This document shows positions 39,789 to 47,327 of a stretch of 64,000 bases of DNA, in pieces. Origin of the DNA: Methylobacterium soli. GTDB lineage: Bacteria > Pseudomonadota > Alphaproteobacteria > Rhizobiales > Beijerinckiaceae. Location: contig NZ_VZZK01000001.1 in assembly GCF_008806385.1 (NCBI RefSeq), forward strand, positions 186,001-250,000. Direction: 5' to 3'. A model generated the notes under the pieces. The model saw nothing but the letters and a program-made list of their open reading frames with translations, had not been told where the DNA came from and searched no databases. The stretch's first letter is position 1, and every line of letters starts with the position of its first letter. The position numbers were made by a program, and so were the translations under genes.

Positions 39789-40172
39789 ATGAGTGATCGC
39801 AAAACAATCCAGGTGCCACGGTATCAAAAGAGCAACGATCATGACACTCGCGATGTCACTGAGATTGACTATCAGAAGCTGGTGAAGAGACTAAAAGATC
39901 AGTTAGATCTGGCGCCGGACTTCGTCAGGGCTTTGAAGCGGGTAGACAACCAGGGTTGGCAAGAAGTTATCAATGATGTATTGGGACATGCTGAAAAAAA
40001 TCCAGAAATATTGAAGCTTATTCGAGTTACTCCAGGTGACCAGCAGGGAATTTCTATTGGAGACCCGAATTGGGCACATATTGGGGTGATGATAGCTATA
40101 TCAGCTTTTGGCGCGGGTTATATTCTCGGGACTATATGTTTTGAATTGGGGCCCTGCGACTTCGTAGATTAG
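39789..40172 (+). CDS. Hypothetical protein with C-terminal hydrophobic segment (127 aa)
   Basis: Unknown gene at the left end of the island, in AT-rich sequence with codons unlike its neighbours. A strong ribosome binding site (GAGGAGG, 6-7 bases before the ATG) supports the start. The first 90 residues are soluble and charged (MSDRKTIQVPRYQKSNDHDT; YQKLVKRLKDQLDLAPDFVRALKR). The last 30 contain a Gly-rich hydrophobic helix HIGVMIAISAFGAGYILG and two Cys in GTICFELGPCDFVD. A charged N-terminal part with a small hydrophobic, Cys-containing C-terminus could be a membrane-inserted effector, a toxin or a peptide precursor; nothing nearby identifies which. Confidence 0.7.
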   Translation: MSDRKTIQVPRYQKSNDHDTRDVTEIDYQKLVKRLKDQLDLAPDFVRALKRVDNQGWQEVINDVLGHAEKNPEILKLIRVTPGDQQGISIGDPNWAHIGVMIAISAFGAGYILGTICFELGPCDFVD

Positions 40173-40245
40173 AGGCTGCTATACCGTTAAATTGTTTGCT
40201 CGCGTTATTTACAAAGGTGTGGTCGCGCTCGCCGCCGGCTGCAGC

Positions 40246-40725
40246 TTAGTTCCGGCGCGGTTTCCAGCCTCGCTTGGTCCTCCAAGCTACGCCGTCCATG
40301 TAAAATCTATAGTAATCTGGCATATTGCCTAGGACCCAGTTAGATTTCTCTATCCACCAGTAAGCATTCTTTTGGCCGAGAAGATGAAGACGAAACATGT
40401 CTAGCGTTTCATCTTCGGGAATACGTCCTTCAACGACATGCCTATCGAGCTCTTCAAATACTGAAATCCTTATTTGATTGCCAAACCTAATCTGCTTGTC
40501 AGAACCAACTAGAGAGCCATTTCGAGCATCAAATTCAAGCGCGCGTGTTTTGTGCTCTAGTTCCCTGCAGTCGTTACATAGGCCTCTGGAAAACGTCTCG
40601 ATGCCGCGTTGCTTTGCTTGAGGGCTCCCGTTGAGCACTCGCATGTGGGTATGGCTGCAGGCGTGAGTAATTTCGAACTGCTCAGGACCCGTAGAGGGGA
40701 AGGGCTTGTGCCTGGTCTCAGACAT
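40246..40725 (-). CDS. Hypothetical island protein with Cys/His-rich N-terminus (159 aa)
   Basis: Not recognised. The N-terminal third is ITHACSHTHMRVLNG and later RGLCNDCRELEH: Cys/His spacings that could bind zinc. The C-terminal half has aromatic-rich sequence (NAYWWIEKSNWVLGNMPDYYRFYMDGVAWRTKRGWK). ATG at 40725 chosen; longer frames run into unrelated shadow sequence. It is the last gene of the reverse-strand phage block. The tail of the gene is AT-rich compared with the structural genes. Confidence 0.6.
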   Translation of the reverse strand: MSETRHKPFPSTGPEQFEITHACSHTHMRVLNGSPQAKQRGIETFSRGLCNDCRELEHKTRALEFDARNGSLVGSDKQIRFGNQIRISVFEELDRHVVEGRIPEDETLDMFRLHLLGQKNAYWWIEKSNWVLGNMPDYYRFYMDGVAWRTKRGWKPRRN

Positions 40726-40829
40726 CCTCAGTGTCCCCGCGATCTTGATCGGCTTACCTGCGCCGACGCCCGGGCGGCAGACTACGCCGCCCGGGTGCGA
40801 ATGCCACACTGCGTGAGCGTGATTAGCAC

Positions 40830-41681
40830 TCAGGCCGCCGAGCGCTCCCGCTTCAGGCGTTCGAACTGGCGCCGCTGCTGCCGGCTCATGTGCGCCAGGT
40901 CCGGGGCAGCATCCCGTTCCGCCTCTCGGTCCTGGCTTGGGTCGATGCGCTCGCCGACCTTGTCCGCCCACGCCTCGCCGATGCTCGTCGTGATGGTGCC
41001 GTCCCGCTTCAGGGTCATGAACACGGGGAAGCCGCCGACGAAGTGATGATGCTCACCGCCCTCGAAGTGCGTCCCGGTCTCCAGGCGCTGCGCCTTGAGG
41101 ATTTTCGTGCCGAGCCGACGAATGGCCGAGTGGTCCAGCGCCGCGAGATTGCCGCCGAACCCGGATGCCCGCACTTCGCCCCAGAACTCATCCGGCGGGA
41201 GCGGCGCAACGATGATGTCCGGGACATTCACCTCCGTGAGAGCCACGACAGGAGCCGGGCCAGCGCTCAGGTAGTCGAAGTCGTCGCTGAGGAGCGTATC
41301 AGGGTCTTCCTCGCCAGGCTGCGAGTTCACGTAGAAACCGCGGCATCCGCCCGTGGAGGGCGAAACGCCGACTGCATGGACCTCGATTGCTGGCGGGCCG
41401 CCCCACTGGGTAAGAGCTTCGTGATGGCGCTTGCAGTAATCCGCCAGGAACGCCTCGGCTCCGTCCGCGAACTCGTCGATGTTGCGGAATTTGATGCTGG
41501 CCTCTGCAAGAAGGAGGGCCATGCCGAGCATGGGACCGCGCACTGCCAGAATGCCGGGCCAATGCGGGATCGTCACGGCCTTGGGCGCGAAGCCCTGCAC
41601 ATACCCATCGAGGTCGTAGAAGGCGCTGTCGGTGACGATGTGCGCCACATCGCGCTGCAGGATCACGTTGATCGCGGTCAT
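40830..41681 (-). CDS. HslV/proteasome-beta-like Ntn hydrolase paralogue, long form (283 aa)
   Basis: Paralogue of the protein at 41925-42650. Starts MTAINVILQRDVAHIVTDSA. If the initiator Met is removed, as expected before Thr, Thr1, Asp17 and Lys33 coincide with the catalytic residues of HslV and proteasome beta subunits (Asp in IVTDSA, Lys in APKAV). AVRG follows, resembling the strand 3 turn. A shared SAIRRLGTKI segment lies near residue 190. The C-terminus (AAPDLAHMSRQQRRQFERLKRERSAA) is a basic extension not in the paralogue. ATG overlaps the stop of the 77-aa gene (ATGA). Catalytic function is inferred, not shown. Confidence 0.68.
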   Translation of the reverse strand: MTAINVILQRDVAHIVTDSAFYDLDGYVQGFAPKAVTIPHWPGILAVRGPMLGMALLLAEASIKFRNIDEFADGAEAFLADYCKRHHEALTQWGGPPAIEVHAVGVSPSTGGCRGFYVNSQPGEEDPDTLLSDDFDYLSAGPAPVVALTEVNVPDIIVAPLPPDEFWGEVRASGFGGNLAALDHSAIRRLGTKILKAQRLETGTHFEGGEHHHFVGGFPVFMTLKRDGTITTSIGEAWADKVGERIDPSQDREAERDAAPDLAHMSRQQRRQFERLKRERSAA

Positions 41682-41911
41682 GAACGGTCTCCGTTGGAGC
41701 TGAGGCGGGCCTCAAAGGCCCCGAAACTGAGAGAGGCCGGGCGTCCGAGGCAGCTGCCGGCCACGAGGCCAAAAGGGCCGAGACCCGGGATCGCGGAGGC
41801 CAGCATCATGCCGCCCATCGCGCCACTCAGGCCGCAAACCGCTTGGACCTGCCGGGCCGGCCGTACCGGGCGCGGCGCGAGGTCAAAAGCGAGGTTGGAA
41901 TAGCGGGGCAT
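41678..41911 (-). CDS. Small Gly/Ala-rich protein between the Ntn-hydrolase genes (77 aa)
   Basis: Unknown. It lies between the two Ntn-hydrolase-like genes and is coupled to the long paralogue by an ATGA overlap (41678-41681). N-terminal MPRYSNLAFDLAPRPVRPARQ is basic, then CGLSGAMGGMMLASAIPGLGPFGLVAGSC is hydrophobic and Gly-rich with two Cys. It might be a membrane peptide or a partner of the hydrolases; gene order is the only evidence. Confidence 0.6.
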   Translation of the reverse strand: MPRYSNLAFDLAPRPVRPARQVQAVCGLSGAMGGMMLASAIPGLGPFGLVAGSCLGRPASLSFGAFEARLSSNGDRS

Positions 41912-41924
41912 GGCGTCTCCGATC

Positions 41925-42650
41925 TCAGGCGACGATGCGCAGTTGCGGAGGCGAGCGCTGCGGCAGAGGCCCGGCGCCCTCGGGCTCGATCCGGCGGCCG
42001 ACCTCGTCGGGCCAGCGTTTCACGATCCGTTGCGCGATCCCGGCCTCGGACACCTCCGTCAGGACGGCCGCGCCGCCCACCACGTAGGCGGTCTCGGCGG
42101 CCGAGCCGCTACCGACCGGGCCGGGCGTGCGCCGCTGCAGCTCGATCGCCTCGAGGAGGGTGTGCGCCGGCCGGGACGTGTCGAAGGACCGGCCCACCTT
42201 CAGCCCGATCCGGCGCATGGCCGAATCGTCGAGGTCGGGTGCGAGGATCAGGCTGAGCTGCCGGAAGGCGAAGGGCGTCGAGCCGCCGTGGCTCAGGCTG
42301 GAGAGCGTGTAAGCCTCGGCCTGCCGGCGGCTCGGCGACCATCCGACCATTATCAGGTCGAAGTTGTCCTCCCACGCGCCGGCGAACGCGAAGGCGCCGG
42401 CCTGGTACGCCTCGCGCAACACCTCCCCGCCCTCGGCGATCACCGCATCGAACGACGCGAAGGCCTCCAACTCCTCGGAGAGCGTGCGCCGGGTCGCGAG
42501 CGCGCCGCGGGTGGCGAACACCATGCCGAGGTGCGGGACGACGACCGTCTTGTTGACGAAGGCCGTCACGACGCCGTGCCGGTCATAGGCCGCCGTGTCG
42601 GTGATGAGGCGACCGCGGGCGCCGAGTGCGATGGCGTTAATGGCGGTCAT
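41925..42650 (-). CDS. HslV/proteasome-beta-like Ntn hydrolase paralogue, short form (241 aa)
   Basis: Starts MTAINAIALGARGRLITDTAAYDRHG. After Met removal, Thr1, Asp17 and Lys33 (VNKTVV) sit where HslV and proteasome beta subunits have their catalytic triad. ATRG follows as the turn after strand 3, and the protein shares SAMRRIGLKV with the paralogue downstream. It lies 72 nt after terL in the same direction. Role in the phage is unknown; autocatalytic processing or cleavage of a phage protein is possible, and this family could also be structural. No regulatory ATPase gene (HslU) is nearby. Confidence 0.68.
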   Translation of the reverse strand: MTAINAIALGARGRLITDTAAYDRHGVVTAFVNKTVVVPHLGMVFATRGALATRRTLSEELEAFASFDAVIAEGGEVLREAYQAGAFAFAGAWEDNFDLIMVGWSPSRRQAEAYTLSSLSHGGSTPFAFRQLSLILAPDLDDSAMRRIGLKVGRSFDTSRPAHTLLEAIELQRRTPGPVGSGSAAETAYVVGGAAVLTEVSEAGIAQRIVKRWPDEVGRRIEPEGAGPLPQRSPPQLRIVA

Positions 42651-42722
42651 GTCAGGTCCCCGGATGGAGGCCCGGCGCCGTGTCGGGCGGCACCGGGCGT
42701 GTCGAGAGGTGGAAGACGAGCA

Positions 42723-44324
42723 TCAGAGCCCCACTGCCCAAGAGGGATCGAAGGCGGCATCATCGAAGGCCGAGCGCTGACCGCCGGACGCGTCGGCCCG
42801 GCCGGTCGCCATCGCCGCCGCCACCAAGGCGTCGATCGCCTGCGTGCTCTTGCGCTTCGAGATGTAGGGAAGTCCGGTATCGCCGTAGATCGGCACTGCA
42901 TTCTGGACGCACCAGCGTAGGACCGGGTGTCCGCCGTGTCGGAAGCGCCGACCGATGATGGCCTTCTGCAGCTCGCTGTAGAACGGTCCCATGATGATGG
43001 GGCGCTGCTGCACCTCGACGGCCGGAAGGTCGTCCTCGATCAGCCGAGCCATCATCTTGGCCGCGAATTTCGGGTCGAAGGCGATCTCCTGGACGTCGTA
43101 GAGGTCGCACAGCTCGCGCAGCTTCCCCTCGATCGCGTCGTCGTCGATCAGATCGCCCGGGATCACGGTGAGATGGCCGTCCTCGCGCCACTGGCGCAGC
43201 GGCACGTCGGGCAGCTCCTCACAGCGCCGCTTGAACGCAGTCTCGGGCAGGAAGGCCCAGGTCAGGGTCTTGAAGCCGCCGGCCTCGTCGAGGAACGCGG
43301 CCACGATCGCAGTCAGGTCATAGCTCTTCGAGAGGTCGACGCCGATCCAGCACGCCTCGCCGGTCAGCTCCTCGGCATCGATCTTCACGCCGGCCTCGTC
43401 ATAGACCGCCATCTCGATCCAGCCGGTGGTCGAGCCGTCCTGCCAGATGTTGAGGTGGGTCTGCTTGAAGCCCTCGCGGAGCTGCGGCAGCTCGCGGGCG
43501 ATCCGGGCCTCTGATCGAAGCTCGTCGAGGTCGGGGAAGCCCTCGGAGAGGCCAGGGTTCACGGAATGCCAGACCGCCTCATCGAGCCAGTCGCAATCGG
43601 CATCGGCCTGGAACAGGATCGGCAGGAACGAGGGATCCCGCTCCGGATCGTGATGGCAGCGCACCGCGTACTGGAACAGGTCGTGGCAGATGCCCTCGGC
43701 CCGCTCGCCCGCGGTGGTGATGACGACAGTGAGGGAGCCGGGCGTCTTCGAGGCACCGGTTTTAAGCGCGTTCCAGAGGGAGAAGCCCTTCCAGACATGG
43801 AGCTCGTCGGCCAGCACGAAGCTCGGCGTCTTCCCGTGCTGCGCGTCGCCCTCGGCCGAGATCGCCACGTAGCTGGATCCGCTCTTGGGGTGCTCGATCC
43901 GGTTCTTGGTGTCACGGATGCGGGTCGCGCCGAGAAGGCGGTCATCCGCGCGCAGCATGTCGGCTGCCTCGTCGAAGGCGATGCGGGCCTGCGTCCGGTC
44001 CGATGCGGCGACCACTACCTGGCCGCCTGTTCGTTGCTCCGGCCCGATCGTATGGCCGAGCGTCAGGACGGAGCCGAAGGTCGTCTTGCGGCCCCCGCGC
44101 GGCAGCAGAATGAACACGGTCGATACCTGGCGGCGGCCGTCTGGCGTGCTCGGACCATAGATCCGCTCGATGATACGACGCTGCCAACGGGCCTGCAGAG
44201 GGCGACGATCCGTGCCGGCCGTCTTCGGGTGGCGCAGGATGTCGGCGAAGCGCAGCATGTTCGCGGCCCGCCCGTGCGGGTCCACGATCACGCTGTCGTC
44301 AAATGCCCAGGTCGGCGTAAGCAT
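42723..44324 (-). CDS. Phage terminase large subunit (533 aa)
   Basis: DNA-packaging motor and nuclease of tailed phages. The ATPase domain has the terminase Walker A variant STVFILLPRGGRKTTFGSVLT near residue 68-85 and Walker B SFVLADELHVW near 165; VVITTAGERAEG is the motif III region. The nuclease domain has the acidic residues of CWIGVDLSKSYDLTA, IAFDPKFAAKMM and a C-terminal D. It fits HK97-type (Terminase_1) enzymes at full length. The ATG overlaps the terS 3' end by 26 nt. The downstream portal gene expected in this module is missing. Confidence 0.93.
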   Translation of the reverse strand: MLTPTWAFDDSVIVDPHGRAANMLRFADILRHPKTAGTDRRPLQARWQRRIIERIYGPSTPDGRRQVSTVFILLPRGGRKTTFGSVLTLGHTIGPEQRTGGQVVVAASDRTQARIAFDEAADMLRADDRLLGATRIRDTKNRIEHPKSGSSYVAISAEGDAQHGKTPSFVLADELHVWKGFSLWNALKTGASKTPGSLTVVITTAGERAEGICHDLFQYAVRCHHDPERDPSFLPILFQADADCDWLDEAVWHSVNPGLSEGFPDLDELRSEARIARELPQLREGFKQTHLNIWQDGSTTGWIEMAVYDEAGVKIDAEELTGEACWIGVDLSKSYDLTAIVAAFLDEAGGFKTLTWAFLPETAFKRRCEELPDVPLRQWREDGHLTVIPGDLIDDDAIEGKLRELCDLYDVQEIAFDPKFAAKMMARLIEDDLPAVEVQQRPIIMGPFYSELQKAIIGRRFRHGGHPVLRWCVQNAVPIYGDTGLPYISKRKSTQAIDALVAAAMATGRADASGGQRSAFDDAAFDPSWAVGL

Positions 44325-44706
44325 CGTAGCCTGCCTCCCCGTCTGGCGTTTTGCCGGCCTTGTTACGGGACGCGGGCGTAAGACCGATCTCGGCCGCGAG
44401 CCGGCGCATCTCGGTCATCATCTGACCCATCGTCTGGAAGGCCGGATGCCGCTTGGTGCCCGTGTTCGTCTCGAGGGTGTCGCCCTCGCGGGCCAGCGTC
44501 ATCTGACACCGCCGGATCGTGCCGACCGCGAGGCAGTAGCTCTCGACGGTCGCCATGTCGGTGTCGGTGAGGATGCGGCGATCGATCAGGCTCGGCAGGA
44601 TGCGCTTCCACTCGTCTTTGGCCTCGTCGGGCAGCCAGGACGGGGCGCGCGGCACCGTCGAGAGGCCGCCCTCGATCGCGCGCAGCCCGGGCTTACGGCC
44701 GCGCAT
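44299..44706 (-). CDS. Phage terminase small subunit, P27 family (135 aa)
   Basis: DNA-recognition subunit of the packaging terminase. Starts MRGRKPGLRAIEGG, a P27-type opening, followed by PSWLPDEAKDEWKRILPSLIDRRILTDTDMATVESYCLAVG, the characteristic helical segment. The ATG at 44706 is chosen; a longer frame (44748) overlaps the connector. It overlaps terL by 26 nt and lies one base after the connector stop, so it is in one transcript with them. Confidence 0.88.
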   Translation of the reverse strand: MRGRKPGLRAIEGGLSTVPRAPSWLPDEAKDEWKRILPSLIDRRILTDTDMATVESYCLAVGTIRRCQMTLAREGDTLETNTGTKRHPAFQTMGQMMTEMRRLAAEIGLTPASRNKAGKTPDGEAGYDAYADLGI

Positions 44707-44707
44707 C

Positions 44708-45331
44708 TCAGCAGCTCCACACGGCATAGTCGGCGAGTAGGTCATCAACCGCCGAGCGGATGAGCTTCTCGGCCGCGTCCGAGACGGTCCAGGTGGTGGC
44801 GCCGATCCCTGCGACCTCCTCGCTGCGTAGCGAGAGATCCTGAGTGCCGAGCGAGCGGAGCTGCGTCGCGATCAGGATGACAGCGTGCCGAGGCGCAGCC
44901 AGTGCAGGATCGTCGGCGGCATAGCCGGCCTCGAAGCGGATGCGGATAGCCTCGGCGCGGCGCGGGACGCTCGGCCAGCGGCCGCCGACTGGCGCGACCG
45001 AGCCGCAGCGAGAGCCAACGCCGAACACGAGATAGGAGGCGGGATCGACCGCCTGCGCCTCGCCGGCCTCGCTCAAGCTGACGATCGAGAGAACCCGCCG
45101 GAGCGGGGGCCAAGGCAGCATGATTTCGCGCTCGTCGAGGCCATCGAGGCGCAGCTCCAGCGTCTGCGCACCAAAGGCGCGGCCAATCCAGGACCGCTCG
45201 AGCTGAGACTGAGCCACGGAGAGGAGCGCCGTGACGCGCTGATCGTCGTCGGCGGCGAAAACCGGAGCCTGAAGCTTCGCTTCCGATGCGGTGACGAGGG
45301 CGGCCGGAGGGGTGATCACCGCGACGTGCAT
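44708..45331 (-). CDS. Phage head-tail connector, gp6-like (207 aa)
   Basis: Adaptor that links the portal to the tail in HK97-like phages. ALVTASEAKLQAPVFAADDDQRVTALLSVAQSQLERSWIGRAFG at the N-terminus and IRIRFEAGYA, PRHAVILIATQLRS further on match the head-tail connector (gp6/phiE125 gp8) family. Coupled with the HNH gene (16-nt overlap). It is out of its normal position: usually it lies after the capsid gene, here between HNH and terS. Confidence 0.82.
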   Translation of the reverse strand: MHVAVITPPAALVTASEAKLQAPVFAADDDQRVTALLSVAQSQLERSWIGRAFGAQTLELRLDGLDEREIMLPWPPLRRVLSIVSLSEAGEAQAVDPASYLVFGVGSRCGSVAPVGGRWPSVPRRAEAIRIRFEAGYAADDPALAAPRHAVILIATQLRSLGTQDLSLRSEEVAGIGATTWTVSDAAEKLIRSAVDDLLADYAVWSC

Positions 45332-45690
45332 GGCTCACTCCGCACGGCGCGACCGAAGGCACCTTCCTCGCGAACAGCCTTCCGGCTGTTGCAGCCCTTC
45401 GCCATCGGCTGCCAGTTCCAGCGCGCCCAGAACAAACGCTGATTGCCCTTGTGAGCCTGCCTGTGGTCCACGACCGTGGCGGGGCGACCGCAGCCGCACG
45501 CGCAGATTTGGTTCATGGGCAGAGCGAGGAAGGCCTTGCTCTCCCGCTCCCACTTCGAGGTGTAGCCGCGCTCGCGGGCGGTCGGCCGGTTGCGCTCAGC
45601 CTCGCGCGCCCGCTGCACCTGACAGGGGCAGGCCTCGTCGGCTGCGATCTTGTGGCCGCATCCGCAGATGCGCGGGGCGCGCTGTGCCAT
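45316..45690 (-). CDS. HNH endonuclease (124 aa)
   Basis: HNH nucleases assist terminase in DNA packaging in many HK97-type phages. Two zinc-like cysteine pairs CGCGHK...CPC at the N-terminus and ICACGCGRPATVVDHRQAHKGNQRLFWARWNWQPMAKGCNSRK in the middle: the His in VVDH, Asn in the NQRLFW region and N of CNSRK form the HNH pattern. Full length for phage HNH proteins (about 100-130 aa). Overlaps the connector gene. Confidence 0.88.
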   Translation of the reverse strand: MAQRAPRICGCGHKIAADEACPCQVQRAREAERNRPTARERGYTSKWERESKAFLALPMNQICACGCGRPATVVDHRQAHKGNQRLFWARWNWQPMAKGCNSRKAVREEGAFGRAVRSEPCTSR

Positions 45691-45838
45691 GGGATCCTCT
45701 GAAATTTGTGCCGGGCTCGCTGGCCTTGACCGCTCCCCAGCCGGATCGCTCGATCCGGGGAGGCGCCACGGAGGCCAACTTCTCGTTGTCGGGCTGCCCG
45801 GCGTCGCCCTCCAGGGGTGGCGCCTCTCTGGCCGGCTG

Positions 45839-46282
45839 TTAGGCCGCCATCGGCATGGTGCGGGCGTTGCCCAGCACCGCCAGGGCGGCGATCGGGGTTC
45901 CGGTGCCGTGCGTGCCGTTGAAGTCGGCTCGCAGGCGGACGTAGCGGCGGTCACCGACCGTGCCATCCACGTAGCCGAAGCGGTGGACGGTGGCGGCCGG
46001 GTGCGCAGTGCGCTGGCTGAGCACGATCCCGGACGCGTCGGGCGTTGCGCCGAGGAGGTTGGTCGGATCCACCGCCTCCCAGGTCGCGCCGTCGTCCGAA
46101 TGCTCGACGATGAAGTCGATCCGGTTCGTGTTCGTGAAGGTGATGCCGCCGACGCCGAGCATCAGGACGAAGGTCACGGCATCGTAGCCGGAACGATCGA
46201 TCGTGATGGCCGCGGGGTCGTCGGTCAGGACGGCCGGGGCGATGGCATTCACCGCCCCGAAGTTGTGGGTCCAGTCGCGCAT
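45839..46282 (-). CDS. Capsid-associated phage structural protein (147 aa)
   Basis: Beta-rich protein of the kind found immediately after the capsid gene in HK97-like modules; possibly a decoration or head protein. MRDWTHNFGAVNAIAPAVLTDD, FVLMLGVGGITFTNTNRIDFIVEHSDDGATWE and VRLRADFNGTHGTG are beta-strand-like, with many Asp, Thr and Gly. It starts 11 nt after the capsid-chimera stop. The name is by position and composition only. Confidence 0.6.
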   Translation of the reverse strand: MRDWTHNFGAVNAIAPAVLTDDPAAITIDRSGYDAVTFVLMLGVGGITFTNTNRIDFIVEHSDDGATWEAVDPTNLLGATPDASGIVLSQRTAHPAATVHRFGYVDGTVGDRRYVRLRADFNGTHGTGTPIAALAVLGNARTMPMAA

Positions 46283-46293
46283 GGTCGTGCTCC

Positions 46294-46830
46294 TCAGTTC
46301 GCTGCGATCTTGAGCTTGCGGACGGCCTCCGGACGGACCACGCCGGCGCCGACCCGGCGGCGAGCGTGGAAGCGGGTCTGGCCCTCGGTGGCGATGCTGT
46401 AGGGATCGCGGAGGATCGACATGCCGACCCGGTCGTAGATCCGGTAGGCCGACTGGATGTCGCCGAAGAGTACCGGGGTGGCGTTGGCCGCAACGTCGGG
46501 CATGTCGACCGCCTCGACCACGGGCCGGCCGAGTAGCGTCGGGGGCTGGCCCTCGGCGATGCTCTCCTGCCAATAGTACCGGCCGGTGGTGTCATCGAGA
46601 ACCGCGCGCCGGTAGAAGATCGAGCGGCCGAACCGATCGAAAGCCGGACCATCGCTCTTGATGCACCGCCACTTCGCCAGCGTGGCGACTGCGACGGGCG
46701 TCCCGTAGGCCGCGGCGAGGTAGTCGCTGGCCTCAACGGGGTTGAGGCGAGGCTTGCGGAAGCGAGGCTCCAGGCAAGCCGGGAGCGTTGCTCCCGACAG
46801 ATTGTCGGGAAGCTGCGTATTCACGGTCAT
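46294..46830 (-). CDS. Chimera: AlpA-like HTH N-terminus fused to HK97 capsid C-terminus (178 aa)
   Basis: The first 80 residues are a helix-turn-helix domain of AlpA/excisionase type: LNPVEASDYLAAAYGTPVAVATLAKWRCIKSDGPAFDRFGRSIFYRRAVLDD. From about residue 82, TGRYYWQESIAEGQPPTLLGRPVVEAVDMPD begins the last third of an HK97-family major capsid protein, ending in YRIYDRVGMSILRDP, RRRVGAGVVRPEAVRKLKIA. Neither domain is complete as a normal protein. The frame is continuous, with an AGAGGA nine bases before the ATG. It looks like a deletion joined two genes in frame near 46585-46595, removing most of the capsid gene and whatever lay between. Confidence 0.85.
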   Translation of the reverse strand: MTVNTQLPDNLSGATLPACLEPRFRKPRLNPVEASDYLAAAYGTPVAVATLAKWRCIKSDGPAFDRFGRSIFYRRAVLDDTTGRYYWQESIAEGQPPTLLGRPVVEAVDMPDVAANATPVLFGDIQSAYRIYDRVGMSILRDPYSIATEGQTRFHARRRVGAGVVRPEAVRKLKIAAN

Positions 46831-46851
46831 GTGGAAATTCCTCTGAAGTTG

Positions 46852-47307
46852 TTAGTCGTCCGAGCCGAGCGCGTTGCTCTCTTCTTCCAGGTCCCTAATC
46901 ACGCGACCGCGCGTGTACTTGAGATACCATTCGCGCGCGGAGACGATGTCAGTTCCGCTCATGTCCGTGGCATCCCGGTCGAACTCATCCGCACGCAGCC
47001 AAACCGGACTTCCCATCGAGGTCGTGACGTGGACCACCCGCTCTGCGTCAGGATGCTGAGCGAGAAGCGTCCGCAGCCCACAAGCGACCTGCCCGGCGGA
47101 ACGGGGGATCATGCCTTCGTCGAGCAGGCGGCCGTAGATGCGCAGGGTCACGATATCATTCACGTCGAATAGGCGCGTGGCGCCGCGGACGGTACTGGGC
47201 GCGCAGGGGTAAAATCCCTCCGCAACTGCTTCGTTGAACCTCTGACGGTTGACCAACGCGATCTCGGTGGCGAGGGCGGTGCGGGCCTTGAGCTTGCAGG
47301 CTGACAT
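46852..47307 (-). CDS. MerR-like helix-turn-helix regulator (151 aa)
   Basis: Predicted DNA-binding regulator of the island. The N-terminal part ALVNRQRFNEAVAEGFYPCAPSTVRGATRLFDVNDIVTLRIYGRLLDEGMIPRSAGQVAC follows the MerR winged-helix pattern. No metal- or drug-binding domain is seen; the rest is a short acidic tail. ATG at 47307 has GGAG 6-7 bases upstream; an earlier ATG (47334) would lie within the palindrome. The perfect palindrome at 47328-47356 begins 20 bp upstream, which suggests autoregulation. The gene precedes the HTH-capsid chimera in the same direction by 21 nt. Confidence 0.75.
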   Translation of the reverse strand: MSACKLKARTALATEIALVNRQRFNEAVAEGFYPCAPSTVRGATRLFDVNDIVTLRIYGRLLDEGMIPRSAGQVACGLRTLLAQHPDAERVVHVTTSMGSPVWLRADEFDRDATDMSGTDIVSAREWYLKYTRGRVIRDLEEESNALGSDD

Positions 47308-47327
47308 GTAGAACTCCGTTATTGGAA

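Noticed and set aside
39789..40172. Complete RiPP or bacteriocin system
   Set aside because: The C-terminus resembles a core peptide only loosely and no maturation, transport or immunity gene is adjacent, so I keep it as an unknown protein.
40830..42650. HslV housekeeping protease gene (hslV/clpQ)
   Set aside because: The proteins share catalytic positions with HslV but not its overall sequence, and hslU is not adjacent. They are better described as phage-borne relatives.
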